Source of the DNA: Hydrogenophaga sp. BPS33
Lineage (GTDB): Bacteria; Pseudomonadota; Gammaproteobacteria; Burkholderiales; Burkholderiaceae_C
Reading direction: 5' to 3'
Length of the DNA: 64,000 nt
Assembly: GCF_009859475.1 (NCBI RefSeq)
Contig: NZ_CP044549.1
Span: forward strand, 4,340,001 to 4,404,000
Part shown: positions 47,912 to 56,889 of the stretch, in pieces
Layout of the letters: every line of letters begins with the position of its first letter
Position numbering within the stretch: the first letter of the stretch is position 1
Notes under the pieces: model-generated
What the model was told of the DNA's origin: nothing
The model's database searches: none
The model's input: only the letters and a program-made list of their open reading frames with translations
Made by a program: the position numbers and the translations under genes

Positions 47912-49225
47912 TCACTTCATCACGCTATACCAGTCGACCTTGCGCGTGGCGACCATGATCGATGCGAGCACGCCGAAGAGCAGCAGCGAGCCCATCATCA
48001 AGGCGTTGTCCTCCGACATCAGGATGCCGTAGAGCACGCCGTACAAGGCCACCAGCAGGCCGCTCATGAGCAGGCCCGGCTTCCATCCGCCCAGCACGTG
48101 CCGCAGGTAGTGCGCCAGCAACCCGATGCAGGCGGCGCTGGCCGACAGGTAGGCCGGCAGGAAGCCCAGGTGCTCGGCGATCGACAGCAACAGCAGGAAG
48201 AACAGCACCAGCGCCGCGCCAATCATGAGGTACTGCATCGGGTGGATGCGCCAGCGCTTGACCATCTCCAGCACGAAGAAGGCGGCGAACGTGAGCAGGA
48301 TGAACATCGCGCCGTACTTGGTGGCGCGATCGGTCAGGCGGTAGACGTCGACCGGATCGTCCAGCGACACCGAGAAGCTTTCGGGCGTCTCGGGCCGTTC
48401 GCCGGTCTGCGCGAACTGCCGCTGCGCCTGCGTCGACAGGGACGGCACGCTCCAGGAGGCCTCGAAGCCCTGCGCGCTCACGGATCGCGTGCGCGGCAGA
48501 AAGTCACCCCCGAAGCTCGGGTGCGGCCAGCTCGACTGCAGGTGCACGCGGTTCTCGTCGGCCAGGGGCACCCAGCCGATGCGGCCCGTGCCGGCCAGTT
48601 CGAGCTGCAGCGAAAACGGCAGGACCGCGCCCGCGCGCAACTGCGCAAGGTTCAACGGCGCCACCAGAGGCAAGGGAAGGCGCTGCGCCGCGCGGGCCGG
48701 CGCCACCGCGATCGCGCGGCCCTCCACCTTGAGCTGCGGCGCGTTCAACAGGCCGCGCAGATCGCTCACGCCCAGCAGCAGGCTCGGTTGGCCCAGTGTG
48801 ATCTGGCTGTTCTTTTCCTTGGGCTCCACGTCGCTCCAGACGAACTGGCCCGTGCTTTCGTTGACGCTGGTGAAGACCTTGACCGGGAACACGCCGCGCC
48901 AGCGCGTCTCGGTCTGCAGGCGGCTGCGCGTCTCCATCACGCTGGGAAAGCGGATCGCGACGTGCGACTGCGTCACCAGTTCTTCGCGCGTCTGGCCACC
49001 GTCTAGCACGACCTTGCGCAAAAAGGTTTCGGTGTATGGCACGTACAGCACCGGACCGGTGAGGGTCTGTTCGCCGGCGTGGGCGCGCGCCACGTCCTGG
49101 GTGGCGGCCTCGCGGTTCATGCTGCGTTCCTCGATGGCACCGCGCACCATCAGCAGCGGGATCGACAGCAAAAGCATCAAGAGGCCGATGACCATTACTT
49201 TGCTGAGCAGGGGATATTTGTTCAA
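47912..49225 (-). CDS. creD: Inner-membrane protein CreD
   Basis: Membrane protein of 437 residues, a target of the CreBC two-component system. An N-terminal helix (about residues 8-28), a large periplasmic domain (about 30-290) and a C-terminal set of helices (about 300-430) match E. coli CreD; GEQTLTGPVLYVPYTE and the later KYGAMFILLTFAAFF are family-typical. The start is a TTG at 49225 with GGAG 8-9 bases before it, which aligns with the E. coli N-terminus. A CreB box lies about 75-90 bp upstream. Its function is linked to envelope integrity but is not understood. Confidence 0.93.
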   Translation of the reverse strand: MNKYPLLSKVMVIGLLMLLLSIPLLMVRGAIEERSMNREAATQDVARAHAGEQTLTGPVLYVPYTETFLRKVVLDGGQTREELVTQSHVAIRFPSVMETRSRLQTETRWRGVFPVKVFTSVNESTGQFVWSDVEPKEKNSQITLGQPSLLLGVSDLRGLLNAPQLKVEGRAIAVAPARAAQRLPLPLVAPLNLAQLRAGAVLPFSLQLELAGTGRIGWVPLADENRVHLQSSWPHPSFGGDFLPRTRSVSAQGFEASWSVPSLSTQAQRQFAQTGERPETPESFSVSLDDPVDVYRLTDRATKYGAMFILLTFAAFFVLEMVKRWRIHPMQYLMIGAALVLFFLLLLSIAEHLGFLPAYLSASAACIGLLAHYLRHVLGGWKPGLLMSGLLVALYGVLYGILMSEDNALMMGSLLLFGVLASIMVATRKVDWYSVMK

Positions 49226-49299
49226 GGCAGGCTCCGTTGTGAGAACGGGGTCAGTCTGCGTGTGCCCTGTGCAGCGGGCGTGCGCCGCCGCGGTGTTTT

Positions 49300-49315
49300 G
49301 TGAAACGGGCGTGAA
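49300..49315 (-). promoter_or_regulatory. CreB-binding site (cre tag) upstream of creD
   Basis: On the minus strand the sequence reads TTCAC-GCCCGT-TTCAC, an exact match to the TTCACnnnnnnTTCAC consensus for CreB. It lies between creC and creD, so creD has its own regulated promoter. Confidence 0.8.
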
Positions 49316-49319
49316 ATGC

Positions 49320-50759
49320 TCAGGCGGGCAGGCGCCAGCGCGCCAGGCAGCCGCGAGACTCGCTCACGTTTTCTACTCGCAACTCACCGCCATGGAGCTG
49401 GCTCACCTCCTGCACCAGACACAGCCCCAGGCCCGAACCCTTGTCCTGCCCTTCACCGCGCGGCAACGAGTAGAAGCGCTCGAAGATGCGTTCGCGCGCG
49501 TAGTCGGGAATGCCGCTGCCCTGGTCGCGCACCGACCACTCGAGCCACGCGCCATCGCGGCGCAAGCCGACCTCCAACTCACCGTGCGGCGGTGAAAAAT
49601 CGATCGCGTTGTCCAGCAGGTTCTGCAAGGCCTGGCCGATCAGAAACGGATCGCCCTGCACGGTCTGGCCCTCGCCCAGTGCGTCGCGCACACGCAGCGA
49701 TTTCAGGCGCAGGCGCGGCTCCAGGCGCTGCAGCAGTTCGCGCGTGAGCGCGCTCAGATTCACAGGCTCGCGCGTGACCAGGCCCTGCATTTGCTCGACA
49801 TGGGCGAGGTTGAGCAACTTGTCCACCAACTGGTGCAGGCGCTCGGCCTGGCGCTGGATGTTGCCGGCGAAGCGTTGCCGGTCCTGCGCCGGCATCTCTT
49901 CCTGCAACAGCTCCGAGGCGCCGCGGATGGCCGCCAGCGGGCTCTTGAGTTCGTGCGTGAGCGTGTGCACGTAGCGCTCGACATAGGCCTTGTCTTCGAG
50001 CTGCACGCGCATGCGCTCCAGCGCCTGGGCCAGCTCGCTGAATTCGGTGCTGCCGCTCATGCGCCCGAGCACCGGCAAGGGCACGCGTTCACCGCGGGCC
50101 ACCGCGTTGGCATAACCGCGCAAGCGCGACAGCGAACTGGCGATCCACCAACTGAACAGCACGCCGATACCGAGCGACAGGCCCAGCAGCACCCAGGACC
50201 AGCGCAGGATGCGCGTTTCGCTGCGCTGGATGTACGGCTCCAGGCGCGCATTGGGCCGCGAGACGCTCAAGACACCGATGACGCGATCGCCATCGCGGAT
50301 CGGCGCGGCCACGTGCATCACGGTGCTGTCGGGCGCGTAGGGACTGGCCGGGCTGGAGCGTGCGCCGTATTCGCCGCGCAGCGTGCGGGCCACGTCGTTC
50401 CAGCGCGAGAAGTCCTGCCCCACGGCTTCGTGCCGGGAGTCGTAGCGCACGATGCCCTGGGCGTCGGCCACCACGATTCGGTAGTCCACGCCGTCCTTGC
50501 GAAAACCCGAGATGTTCGCGCCCGGCTGGGCATCGTTCAGGCCTTGCAAGGACTGGGCGAAGCTGCCGTTGGCGATCGCACCGGCTTTCATGTCGGGCGT
50601 GGCCAGCAAAGCCAGGGTGTAGGCCGCATCCACCAGGCTGTCTTCCATGGCCAGACGGGTGCCGGGCTTGACCTCGTCGAGCAGCACCCGCAGCACGACG
50701 AACAGGGCCAGGCCCAGCACCAGGAAAAAGCCCAGCAGCAGTCGCAGGCCGATGCGCAT
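49320..50759 (-). CDS. creC: Sensor histidine kinase CreC
   Basis: Kinase of 479 residues. Membrane helices at about residues 5-27 and 180-202 flank a periplasmic sensor domain. A HAMP region follows, then HisKA with the phospho-accepting histidine in LTHELKSPLAAIRGA (about residue 268), and the HATPase domain with NLLDNAIDFSPP and GSGLGLCLVQEV. It lies 18 bp after creB. Signals reported for CreC include growth in minimal medium and envelope stress. Confidence 0.93.
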   Translation of the reverse strand: MRIGLRLLLGFFLVLGLALFVVLRVLLDEVKPGTRLAMEDSLVDAAYTLALLATPDMKAGAIANGSFAQSLQGLNDAQPGANISGFRKDGVDYRIVVADAQGIVRYDSRHEAVGQDFSRWNDVARTLRGEYGARSSPASPYAPDSTVMHVAAPIRDGDRVIGVLSVSRPNARLEPYIQRSETRILRWSWVLLGLSLGIGVLFSWWIASSLSRLRGYANAVARGERVPLPVLGRMSGSTEFSELAQALERMRVQLEDKAYVERYVHTLTHELKSPLAAIRGASELLQEEMPAQDRQRFAGNIQRQAERLHQLVDKLLNLAHVEQMQGLVTREPVNLSALTRELLQRLEPRLRLKSLRVRDALGEGQTVQGDPFLIGQALQNLLDNAIDFSPPHGELEVGLRRDGAWLEWSVRDQGSGIPDYARERIFERFYSLPRGEGQDKGSGLGLCLVQEVSQLHGGELRVENVSESRGCLARWRLPA

Positions 50760-50777
50760 GGTTAGAGCCTGTTCACA

Positions 50778-51485
50778 CTAGCCCGCCAGGCGCAGGGAAT
50801 AGCCCATGTGCCGATGGGTCTGGATCACCTCGGTCTTCACACCGTGTTCGCGCAGCTTGGCACGCAGCAGCTTCACATGCGCGTCGACGGTGCGATCGGC
50901 GGTGTGCGGCGCGTCGCCCCACACCAGGTCCATGAGTTCGGTGCGCGAAAAAATGCGCTCGGGCCGGCGCATCAGCGTAGCGAGCAACAGATATTCGTAA
51001 CGTGTGAGCGGCAGCAACGCATTTCCGACGCGAAAGCGTTGCGCCGCCTCGTCCAGGATGAGCCCATCAGATGCTTCGGCTGCGGTGGTCAGGACCGGGA
51101 ACGGTGCCGTGGACATGGCAGCCGCACTGCGGCGCAGGATCGCGCGTACGCGGGCGCATACCTCCCGGGGCGAAAACGGCTTGACCACGTAATCGTCCGC
51201 ACCCAGCTCCAGACCGAGCACGCGGTCGATCTCTTCGCTGCGCGCGGTCAGGAAGACGATGGGCAGTTCACTGGTCCTGCGCATGGTGCGGCACACCTCG
51301 AAGCCGTTGCCATCGGGCAGGCCCACGTCGAGGATGGCCAGATCGGGCGGGTTGTCCTGAAAGGCTTCGAGCGCCTGGCGGGCCAGCGCCACGTGCCGCA
51401 CCTCGAAGCCCTCGCTTTGCAGCGCATAGAGCAGCGTGTCGGCAATGGCCTGTTCGTCTTCGAGCAGCAGGATGCGCTTGCGCAT
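50778..51485 (-). CDS. creB: Response regulator CreB
   Basis: OmpR/PhoB-class regulator of 235 residues. The receiver domain (1-120) has the phospho-acceptor aspartate in LAILDVGLPDG (about residue 51) and a conserved Lys in ADDYVVKPFSPRE. The C-terminal winged helix (about 140-232) has the wHTH pattern LTRYEYLLLATLM and TVDAHVKLLRAKL. It is the first gene of creBCD. The expected site, TTCACnnnnnnTTCAC, is found upstream of creD. Confidence 0.93.
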   Translation of the reverse strand: MRKRILLLEDEQAIADTLLYALQSEGFEVRHVALARQALEAFQDNPPDLAILDVGLPDGNGFEVCRTMRRTSELPIVFLTARSEEIDRVLGLELGADDYVVKPFSPREVCARVRAILRRSAAAMSTAPFPVLTTAAEASDGLILDEAAQRFRVGNALLPLTRYEYLLLATLMRRPERIFSRTELMDLVWGDAPHTADRTVDAHVKLLRAKLREHGVKTEVIQTHRHMGYSLRLAG

Positions 51486-51611
51486 GGGGGTCTGGAGGGA
51501 CGGATGGGGCGGTCATCTTACCTTCGCGCTCCTGGAGAAAGGGGCCTGCGCGCCGTCACAGCTGGTTACCTGCACGACGCCTGAGCACACTTTCGCTTCA
51601 CACGGGCGCGG

Positions 51612-51617
51612 GATAAT
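51612..51617 (+). promoter_or_regulatory. -10 box of the class A PBP gene
   Basis: GATAAT, eight bases before the ATG at 51626; no Shine-Dalgarno. Confidence 0.5.
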
Positions 51618-51625
51618 CCAGCCCC

Positions 51626-53944
51626 ATGCTTCAAAAGCCCATCCTGCGCCGCACGGCGCTTGCCCTGGCAGTGACCGCCGCCGTGGTCGTTGCGCTCCCG
51701 GTGCCCGCGTCCACGTTCGACATGCCGTCGCTCGAGCGCATCGTCCACTACCAGCCCAAACTGCCGCTGCAGGTCTTCACCGCCGACGGCGTGGAGATCG
51801 CCCAGTTCGGCACCGAGCGGCGCGAATACATGCCAATCTCGCGCATCCCGAAACAGATGCAGCAAGCCGTGCTGGCGGTGGAAGACGCGCGCTTTCGCGA
51901 ACACTCGGGCGTGGACCCCAAGGGCATGGCGCGCGCGGTGGTCGCGGCCATCACCGGCGGGCGCCGCCAAGGCGCATCGACCATCACCCAGCAGTTGGTG
52001 CGCACCATGCTGCTCACGCACCAGTTCTCGGCCGAACGCAAGGCCAAGGAAATCTGGCTGGCGCTCAAGCTCGAAGACGAGATCTCCAAGGACCGCATCC
52101 TGGAGATCTACATGAACGAGATCTTCCTGGGCCAGCGCGCATACGGCTTTGCAGCGGCTTCGCAGATCTACTTCGGCAAACCGCTGGACAAGCTCTCGTT
52201 GGCCGAGACCGCGATGCTCGCGGGGCTGCCGCAGAACCCCTATTACGCCAACCCGGTGGCCAACTTCGAACGTGCCACGCAACGCCAGCGCGTGGTGCTC
52301 GATCGCATGCGCGCCACCGAGGCCATCAACGACCAGCAACTGGCCACCGCACGCGCCGAAAAGCTCGTGATCCGCGCCCCCGGCTCGCGCAGCGTGCACG
52401 CGGCCCACGTGGCCGAAATGGCGCGCCTGGCGGTGGTGGAGCGCTTCGGCACGGAGGCCTATTCATCGGGCATCCGCGTGACCACATCCTTGCGCGCAGC
52501 GGACCAGCGCGCCGCGCACAACGCGGTGCAAAAGGGCGTGCTCGCGCTCGACCGCCGTGGCGCCTGGCGCGGCCCCGAGGATCTGGAAACGCTGCCTTCG
52601 GACAACGGTGCGGAACTCGAACGCGCGGCCGCCGAAGCCCTGAAGGACCACCGCGACGACGAGGACCTGCGCGTGGGCATCGTGCTCTCCGCCAGCCCCA
52701 AGGCGGTGCAGGTGCAGCTGGCCAGTGGCGAACGTGTGACCGTGCAGGGCGCCGGCCTGCAGTGGGTGCAACGCGCGCTCGATGCGAAGGCCAAAACCCC
52801 GGTGAAGATCGTGCGTGGCTCGATCGTGCGCGTGGTCACCACCGGCAAGACCAAAGACAAGAAGAGCGACGTGTGGGCCATTTCCCAATGGCCCGAGATC
52901 GAAGCGGCCATGGTGTCGCTCGATCCGCAGACGGGCCGCGTGCGCGCACTGGTCGGCGGCTTCGATTTCGCCAAGCAGCCGTTCAACCACGTCACGCAGG
53001 GATGGCGCCAGCCCGGCTCCGCCCTCAAGCCCTTGCTGTACTCGGCCGCGCTGGAAGCGCGCGTGATGCCTGCCACCCTGGTCGACGACCTGCCCTTCAC
53101 CGCCGCCAATGGCTGGAGTCCCACCAACAGCAATGGGCAATACGAAGGCCCGATCACCCTGCGCCACGCGCTCATGAAATCGAGCAACTTGGCCAGCGTG
53201 CGTGTGCTGCAGCACACCGGCACCCGAGCGGCCCGCGACTGGACCGCACGCTTCGGTCTCGACCCGGCGCGCCAGCCCGATGATCTTTCGCTCGCTCTGG
53301 GCACGGGCAGCGTCACCCCCCTGCAGATGGCGCAGGCCTATGCCACGGTGGCCAATGGAGGCTGGCAGGTGGCGCCGGTGGTCATTGAGAAGATCACCGA
53401 TGCGCAAGGCAAGGTGCTGTTCGAGGCGCCGCCTGCTGCCCCCCTGAGCGAAGAGTCGCGCGCGATTCCCGCGCGCAACGCCTTCGTGCTCGGCAGCCTG
53501 CTCAACGACGTCACGCGCTCGGGCACCGCGGCGCGCGCGCAGGCCTTGCTCAAGCGCCCGGACATCTATGGCAAGACCGGCACCACCAACGACGCGGTGG
53601 ACGCCTGGTTCGCCGGCTACCAGCCCTCGTTGGCGGCCGCGGTGTGGGTGGGCTACGACAAGCCGCGCAGCCTGGGTGGTGGCGAGTCGGGTGGCCGCAT
53701 CGCGCTGCCGATCTGGATCGACTACATGGGCGCCGCGCTCAAGGGCGTGCCGGTGGCGCAAACGCCCGCGCCACCGGATGGCCTGGTGCGCGAAGGTGAC
53801 GACTGGCTGTATGCCGAATGGCGTGACGGCGGCTGGGTGTCGGCGATTTCGGACAGCGCGGGTGTGCAGTACCAGACCAACGTCGGCGCCGAGATCGGCA
53901 AGGTGTTCAATTCGTTTGGCGCCTGGTTGCGGGGCGAGCGCTAG
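51626..53944 (+). CDS. Class A penicillin-binding protein (PBP1A-like)
   Basis: Bifunctional peptidoglycan synthase of 772 residues. After an N-terminal membrane anchor (about 5-25), the transglycosylase domain (about 45-225) has the catalytic glutamate in VEDARFREHSGVD and the GASTITQQLVR motif. The transpeptidase domain (about 410-690) has SxxK in GSALKPLLY, SxN in KSSNLAS and KTG in YGKTGTTND. An OB-like insert lies between. It is class A and similar to MrcA. It stands alone, divergent from creB. Confidence 0.93.
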   Translation: MLQKPILRRTALALAVTAAVVVALPVPASTFDMPSLERIVHYQPKLPLQVFTADGVEIAQFGTERREYMPISRIPKQMQQAVLAVEDARFREHSGVDPKGMARAVVAAITGGRRQGASTITQQLVRTMLLTHQFSAERKAKEIWLALKLEDEISKDRILEIYMNEIFLGQRAYGFAAASQIYFGKPLDKLSLAETAMLAGLPQNPYYANPVANFERATQRQRVVLDRMRATEAINDQQLATARAEKLVIRAPGSRSVHAAHVAEMARLAVVERFGTEAYSSGIRVTTSLRAADQRAAHNAVQKGVLALDRRGAWRGPEDLETLPSDNGAELERAAAEALKDHRDDEDLRVGIVLSASPKAVQVQLASGERVTVQGAGLQWVQRALDAKAKTPVKIVRGSIVRVVTTGKTKDKKSDVWAISQWPEIEAAMVSLDPQTGRVRALVGGFDFAKQPFNHVTQGWRQPGSALKPLLYSAALEARVMPATLVDDLPFTAANGWSPTNSNGQYEGPITLRHALMKSSNLASVRVLQHTGTRAARDWTARFGLDPARQPDDLSLALGTGSVTPLQMAQAYATVANGGWQVAPVVIEKITDAQGKVLFEAPPAAPLSEESRAIPARNAFVLGSLLNDVTRSGTAARAQALLKRPDIYGKTGTTNDAVDAWFAGYQPSLAAAVWVGYDKPRSLGGGESGGRIALPIWIDYMGAALKGVPVAQTPAPPDGLVREGDDWLYAEWRDGGWVSAISDSAGVQYQTNVGAEIGKVFNSFGAWLRGER

Positions 53945-53954
53945 ATAGACATGC

Positions 53955-54692
53955 TTACCTGTCGCGCCGCATGGTGTGCGTGAGACGAAAGCGGCCTTCG
54001 GGGTACAAGCCAATGGCCACATAGAAACGGCCTTCGTCGCCGTCACTGTAGAGCCGGTAGATCGCGCGCAGCGCCGGGCTCTTGGGCGGCACACCCAGCA
54101 CCTCGGCCACCGCCTTCGGGATCTTGCAAGCCTCCACCGTCTGCTCGATGCACTCGATCGGGCGCTGCTGCAGTTCGTTCATGAACTGCCACACCGAGCC
54201 GCGCTTGTGCCCGATCAGCGGCACCAGGCTGCGGTGCTCGGGGCGCAGGTAGAAGTCGGTCCAGGAGGCGGCCTGCTTGGTCTCTGGCGAGTCGCGGTAG
54301 GTGGCGACCTTGATCCAGGGCTCGCCCACCTCACAGCCCAGGTCGGCCGCGAGTGCGGCGTCGGCCACCACGTCTTCGGTGCTCACGTGGTGCAGTTCGG
54401 AGATGGACGAGAAGCGCAGCACGTCGCCTGCGCTGTCGGTCTGCACCAGGTACGAGCGCTGCGGGTTCTTGGCCTGCACCACGCTGCCGATGCGCGGGCG
54501 CCGCGTGACGTAGCCTTGCCGCTGCAGAGCGGCCAGCGCGGCACGGGCGGTGAAACGGCTCACGCCGTGGATCTCGCAGAGCATGACTTCCGGTGGCAAG
54601 GTGGAGCCAACAGGGTATTGACCCGATGCGATCTGCTGCTGCAAGGTTTCCGCCAGCTCAACGTAAATAGGCTTGCCCAATCTCACCCTCAA
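53955..54692 (-). CDS. GntR-family regulator (HutC/UTRA type)
   Basis: Regulator of 245 residues. The N-terminal winged helix (about 8-72) has GSTLPPEVMLCEIHGVSRFTA and the C-terminal UTRA ligand-binding domain (about 90-240) ends with YVAIGLYPEGRF. HutC-type members respond to a carboxylate or CoA intermediate. It is the last gene of a five-gene run with acyl-CoA enzymes. Matching palindromes overlap the promoters of that run and of the divergent Bug gene, so it likely controls both. The start is uncertain: TTG at 54692 or GTG at 54686. Confidence 0.9.
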   Translation of the reverse strand: MRVRLGKPIYVELAETLQQQIASGQYPVGSTLPPEVMLCEIHGVSRFTARAALAALQRQGYVTRRPRIGSVVQAKNPQRSYLVQTDSAGDVLRFSSISELHHVSTEDVVADAALAADLGCEVGEPWIKVATYRDSPETKQAASWTDFYLRPEHRSLVPLIGHKRGSVWQFMNELQQRPIECIEQTVEACKIPKAVAEVLGVPPKSPALRAIYRLYSDGDEGRFYVAIGLYPEGRFRLTHTMRRDR

Positions 54693-54719
54693 TCGGTTGT
54701 TGCGCTCTGCGTTCTCCGG

Positions 54720-56849
54720 CTAAGCATCGCAGGCCATGATGGCATCCAGAGCGATCACGCCCTGGCCTTGGGGCAAGACGATAACAGGGTTGATGTCCAT
54801 CTCCGCCAGGCGCCCGGCATGGTGCGCGGCGAACTGCGAGAGGCGCACCATTGCCTCGACGAGAGCGTCTTCATCGGCCGGCGGCTGCCCGCGAAAACCG
54901 CGCAACAGGGCGGCCGCACGCGTCATGCCGATCAGCGCGCGTGCGCGCTCCGGGCTGAGCGGGCAGGCGCCAAAGGCCACGTCCTTGAACAGTTCCACCG
55001 CCACACCGCCCAGCCCGAACATGAGCATGGGCCCGAAGGCCGGGTCGCGCTGGATGCCAAGCGCCACCTCCACGCCGCGCGGTGCCATCTGCTCAACCAG
55101 AAAGCCTTGAAAGTCCAGCTCGGGTGCACGCTGGCACATGGCCTGGGCGGCGGCCTCGGCGGCCTGCGGCGTGCCCAGGTTCAGCGCCACCAAGCCGTGT
55201 TCGCTCTTGTGTGCAATGCTGCGCGCCATGCCTTTGACCACCACTGCGCCCGACAGCTGCTGCGCCGCGGCCGCCACCTCGCTCACCGCCCGCACCACCC
55301 GCGACTCAGGCACGCGCAGCCCCAAGGCCTTGAGCAGTGCCTTGGACTGCACCTCGTCCACCAGACCGCCTGGCGCGGGCAGCGGCGGCATGCCCTCGCC
55401 AGCCATCCCGGCGGGCAGCACCGGTTGCTGCACCGCTCGCGCCTGCCCGATCATGCGGGCCGCCGCACGCAGGCTGCGCGCCACCGGCAGACCCAGGCCA
55501 CGCGCGCGCTCGAAGCCCGGCTCCTGCACATAGCCCGACACCGGGATGACCATGCCCGGCTTGTCGCTCTGTCCCAGCACGTCCAGCGCCTGGTTGAGCC
55601 AGAGCTGGGAGCGCTCGTCGCGCGGTGCGCCCACGCCGACCCACAGCACCGCATCGACCGCGTCGTCTTCCAGCGCGATGGCCAAGGCATGGCGCGGCAG
55701 CTCGGGGTCGCTGAACACCGCGCCGCCCACGTCCAGCGGGTTGGACGCTTTCACGTACGACGGCAGGATCGCCTCAAGCCTGGCGAGTGTGGTCGCGGAC
55801 AGCGCGGGCAACGGCACGCCGGCATCCGCGCATTCATCGGCCAGGATGGACGCTGCGCCGCCGGAGAGCGTGAACACCAGCAACCCACCCTGCCCCACCG
55901 GCCGCTTGTGTTTCCATTGCGCCAGCATCGCGGCCGAGGGCAACAGGTCTTCGCTCTCCTGCACGCGCAACACGCCGTGCTCGCGGCAGACGGTGGAGAA
56001 GATCGCGTCCGACCCGGCCAGTGCGCCGGTGTGCGACATCACCGCCTGCTGCCCCAGCTCGGACGCCCCGGCCTTGAACACGACCAGGGGTTTGCCCAAT
56101 GCCTGGGCGCGCCGCGCGGCTTGCACGAACCGCTGGGGCTGTCGCAAGCCTTCGACCATCAGCGCCACCACGTCGATCTGCGGGTCGTCCAGCATGTACT
56201 CGACGGTCTCTTCCATGCCGATGTCCATGGCATTGCCCACGTGCGCATAGAGCCCCACGTCGGCACCGGCGTCTTCGCCGTTGAGCAGCAGACCGCCCAT
56301 CATGGCGCCGCTCTGCGTGACCAGGCCGACACGGCCGGTGCGCGCGTGCGCCATGGATTCGAAGCTGCTGTTGTAGCCCAGGCACAAGCCGGCGGCCGGG
56401 TTGCCCGCGCCCAGACAGTTCGGGCCGAGCATGCGCATGGGCGTGTCGGCCAGCAGGGCCTTCAAGCGCTCCGCGCGCTCCACGCCTTCGGGTCCTTGCT
56501 CTTCCCAACCCGCGCTGCACACCACGACGGCTTTCACACCGGCGGCCTTGCAGTCGGCCACGGCGTTCAGGCTCATCTCGGCGCTGAGCGCGATCATGAC
56601 GAGCTCGGGCACTTCGGGCAGCTCGGCCAATGAGGCGTAGCAGCGCACGCCGAACAGCGTGGGGTACTTGGGGTTGATGGGATAGAGCCCGCCCGCAAAA
56701 CCGTGGCGCAGGCAGTTGCGCAACCCGCGCGAGGCTGGGGTATTGGGGCGCTCCGAGGCGCCGATGAAGGCGATCGACCGGGGATGAAACAGGGAAGACA
56801 GTCTGCCTGCGGCAGACGCCAGCATGGCGTGGTCGGTGAAGGTGTTCAT
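54720..56849 (-). CDS. ADP-forming acyl-CoA synthetase (acetate-CoA ligase family)
   Basis: Single-chain NDP-forming acyl-CoA ligase of 709 residues. The CoA-binding domain (about 15-140) has SIAFIGASERPNT and LYPINPKYP. The succinyl-CoA-ligase-like domain (about 160-470) has GLVTQSGAMMGG and the phospho-histidine region MSHTGALAGSD. The C-terminal ATP-grasp domain (about 480-705) ends with MDINPVIVLPQGQG. It would activate a carboxylic acid to its CoA thioester. It lies between the MBL gene and gntR, with 40 and 27 bp gaps. The substrate is unknown. Confidence 0.9.
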   Translation of the reverse strand: MNTFTDHAMLASAAGRLSSLFHPRSIAFIGASERPNTPASRGLRNCLRHGFAGGLYPINPKYPTLFGVRCYASLAELPEVPELVMIALSAEMSLNAVADCKAAGVKAVVVCSAGWEEQGPEGVERAERLKALLADTPMRMLGPNCLGAGNPAAGLCLGYNSSFESMAHARTGRVGLVTQSGAMMGGLLLNGEDAGADVGLYAHVGNAMDIGMEETVEYMLDDPQIDVVALMVEGLRQPQRFVQAARRAQALGKPLVVFKAGASELGQQAVMSHTGALAGSDAIFSTVCREHGVLRVQESEDLLPSAAMLAQWKHKRPVGQGGLLVFTLSGGAASILADECADAGVPLPALSATTLARLEAILPSYVKASNPLDVGGAVFSDPELPRHALAIALEDDAVDAVLWVGVGAPRDERSQLWLNQALDVLGQSDKPGMVIPVSGYVQEPGFERARGLGLPVARSLRAAARMIGQARAVQQPVLPAGMAGEGMPPLPAPGGLVDEVQSKALLKALGLRVPESRVVRAVSEVAAAAQQLSGAVVVKGMARSIAHKSEHGLVALNLGTPQAAEAAAQAMCQRAPELDFQGFLVEQMAPRGVEVALGIQRDPAFGPMLMFGLGGVAVELFKDVAFGACPLSPERARALIGMTRAAALLRGFRGQPPADEDALVEAMVRLSQFAAHHAGRLAEMDINPVIVLPQGQGVIALDAIMACDA

Positions 56850-56889
56850 GGTGGGGTGGTAGGCGCTCGGGTGAAACGGGAGGACGCAC

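Noticed and set aside
51560..51610. Second CreB box upstream of the PBP gene (CTTTCGCTTCACACG)
   Set aside because: Only one TTCAC half is present; the second half does not match at the required spacing.
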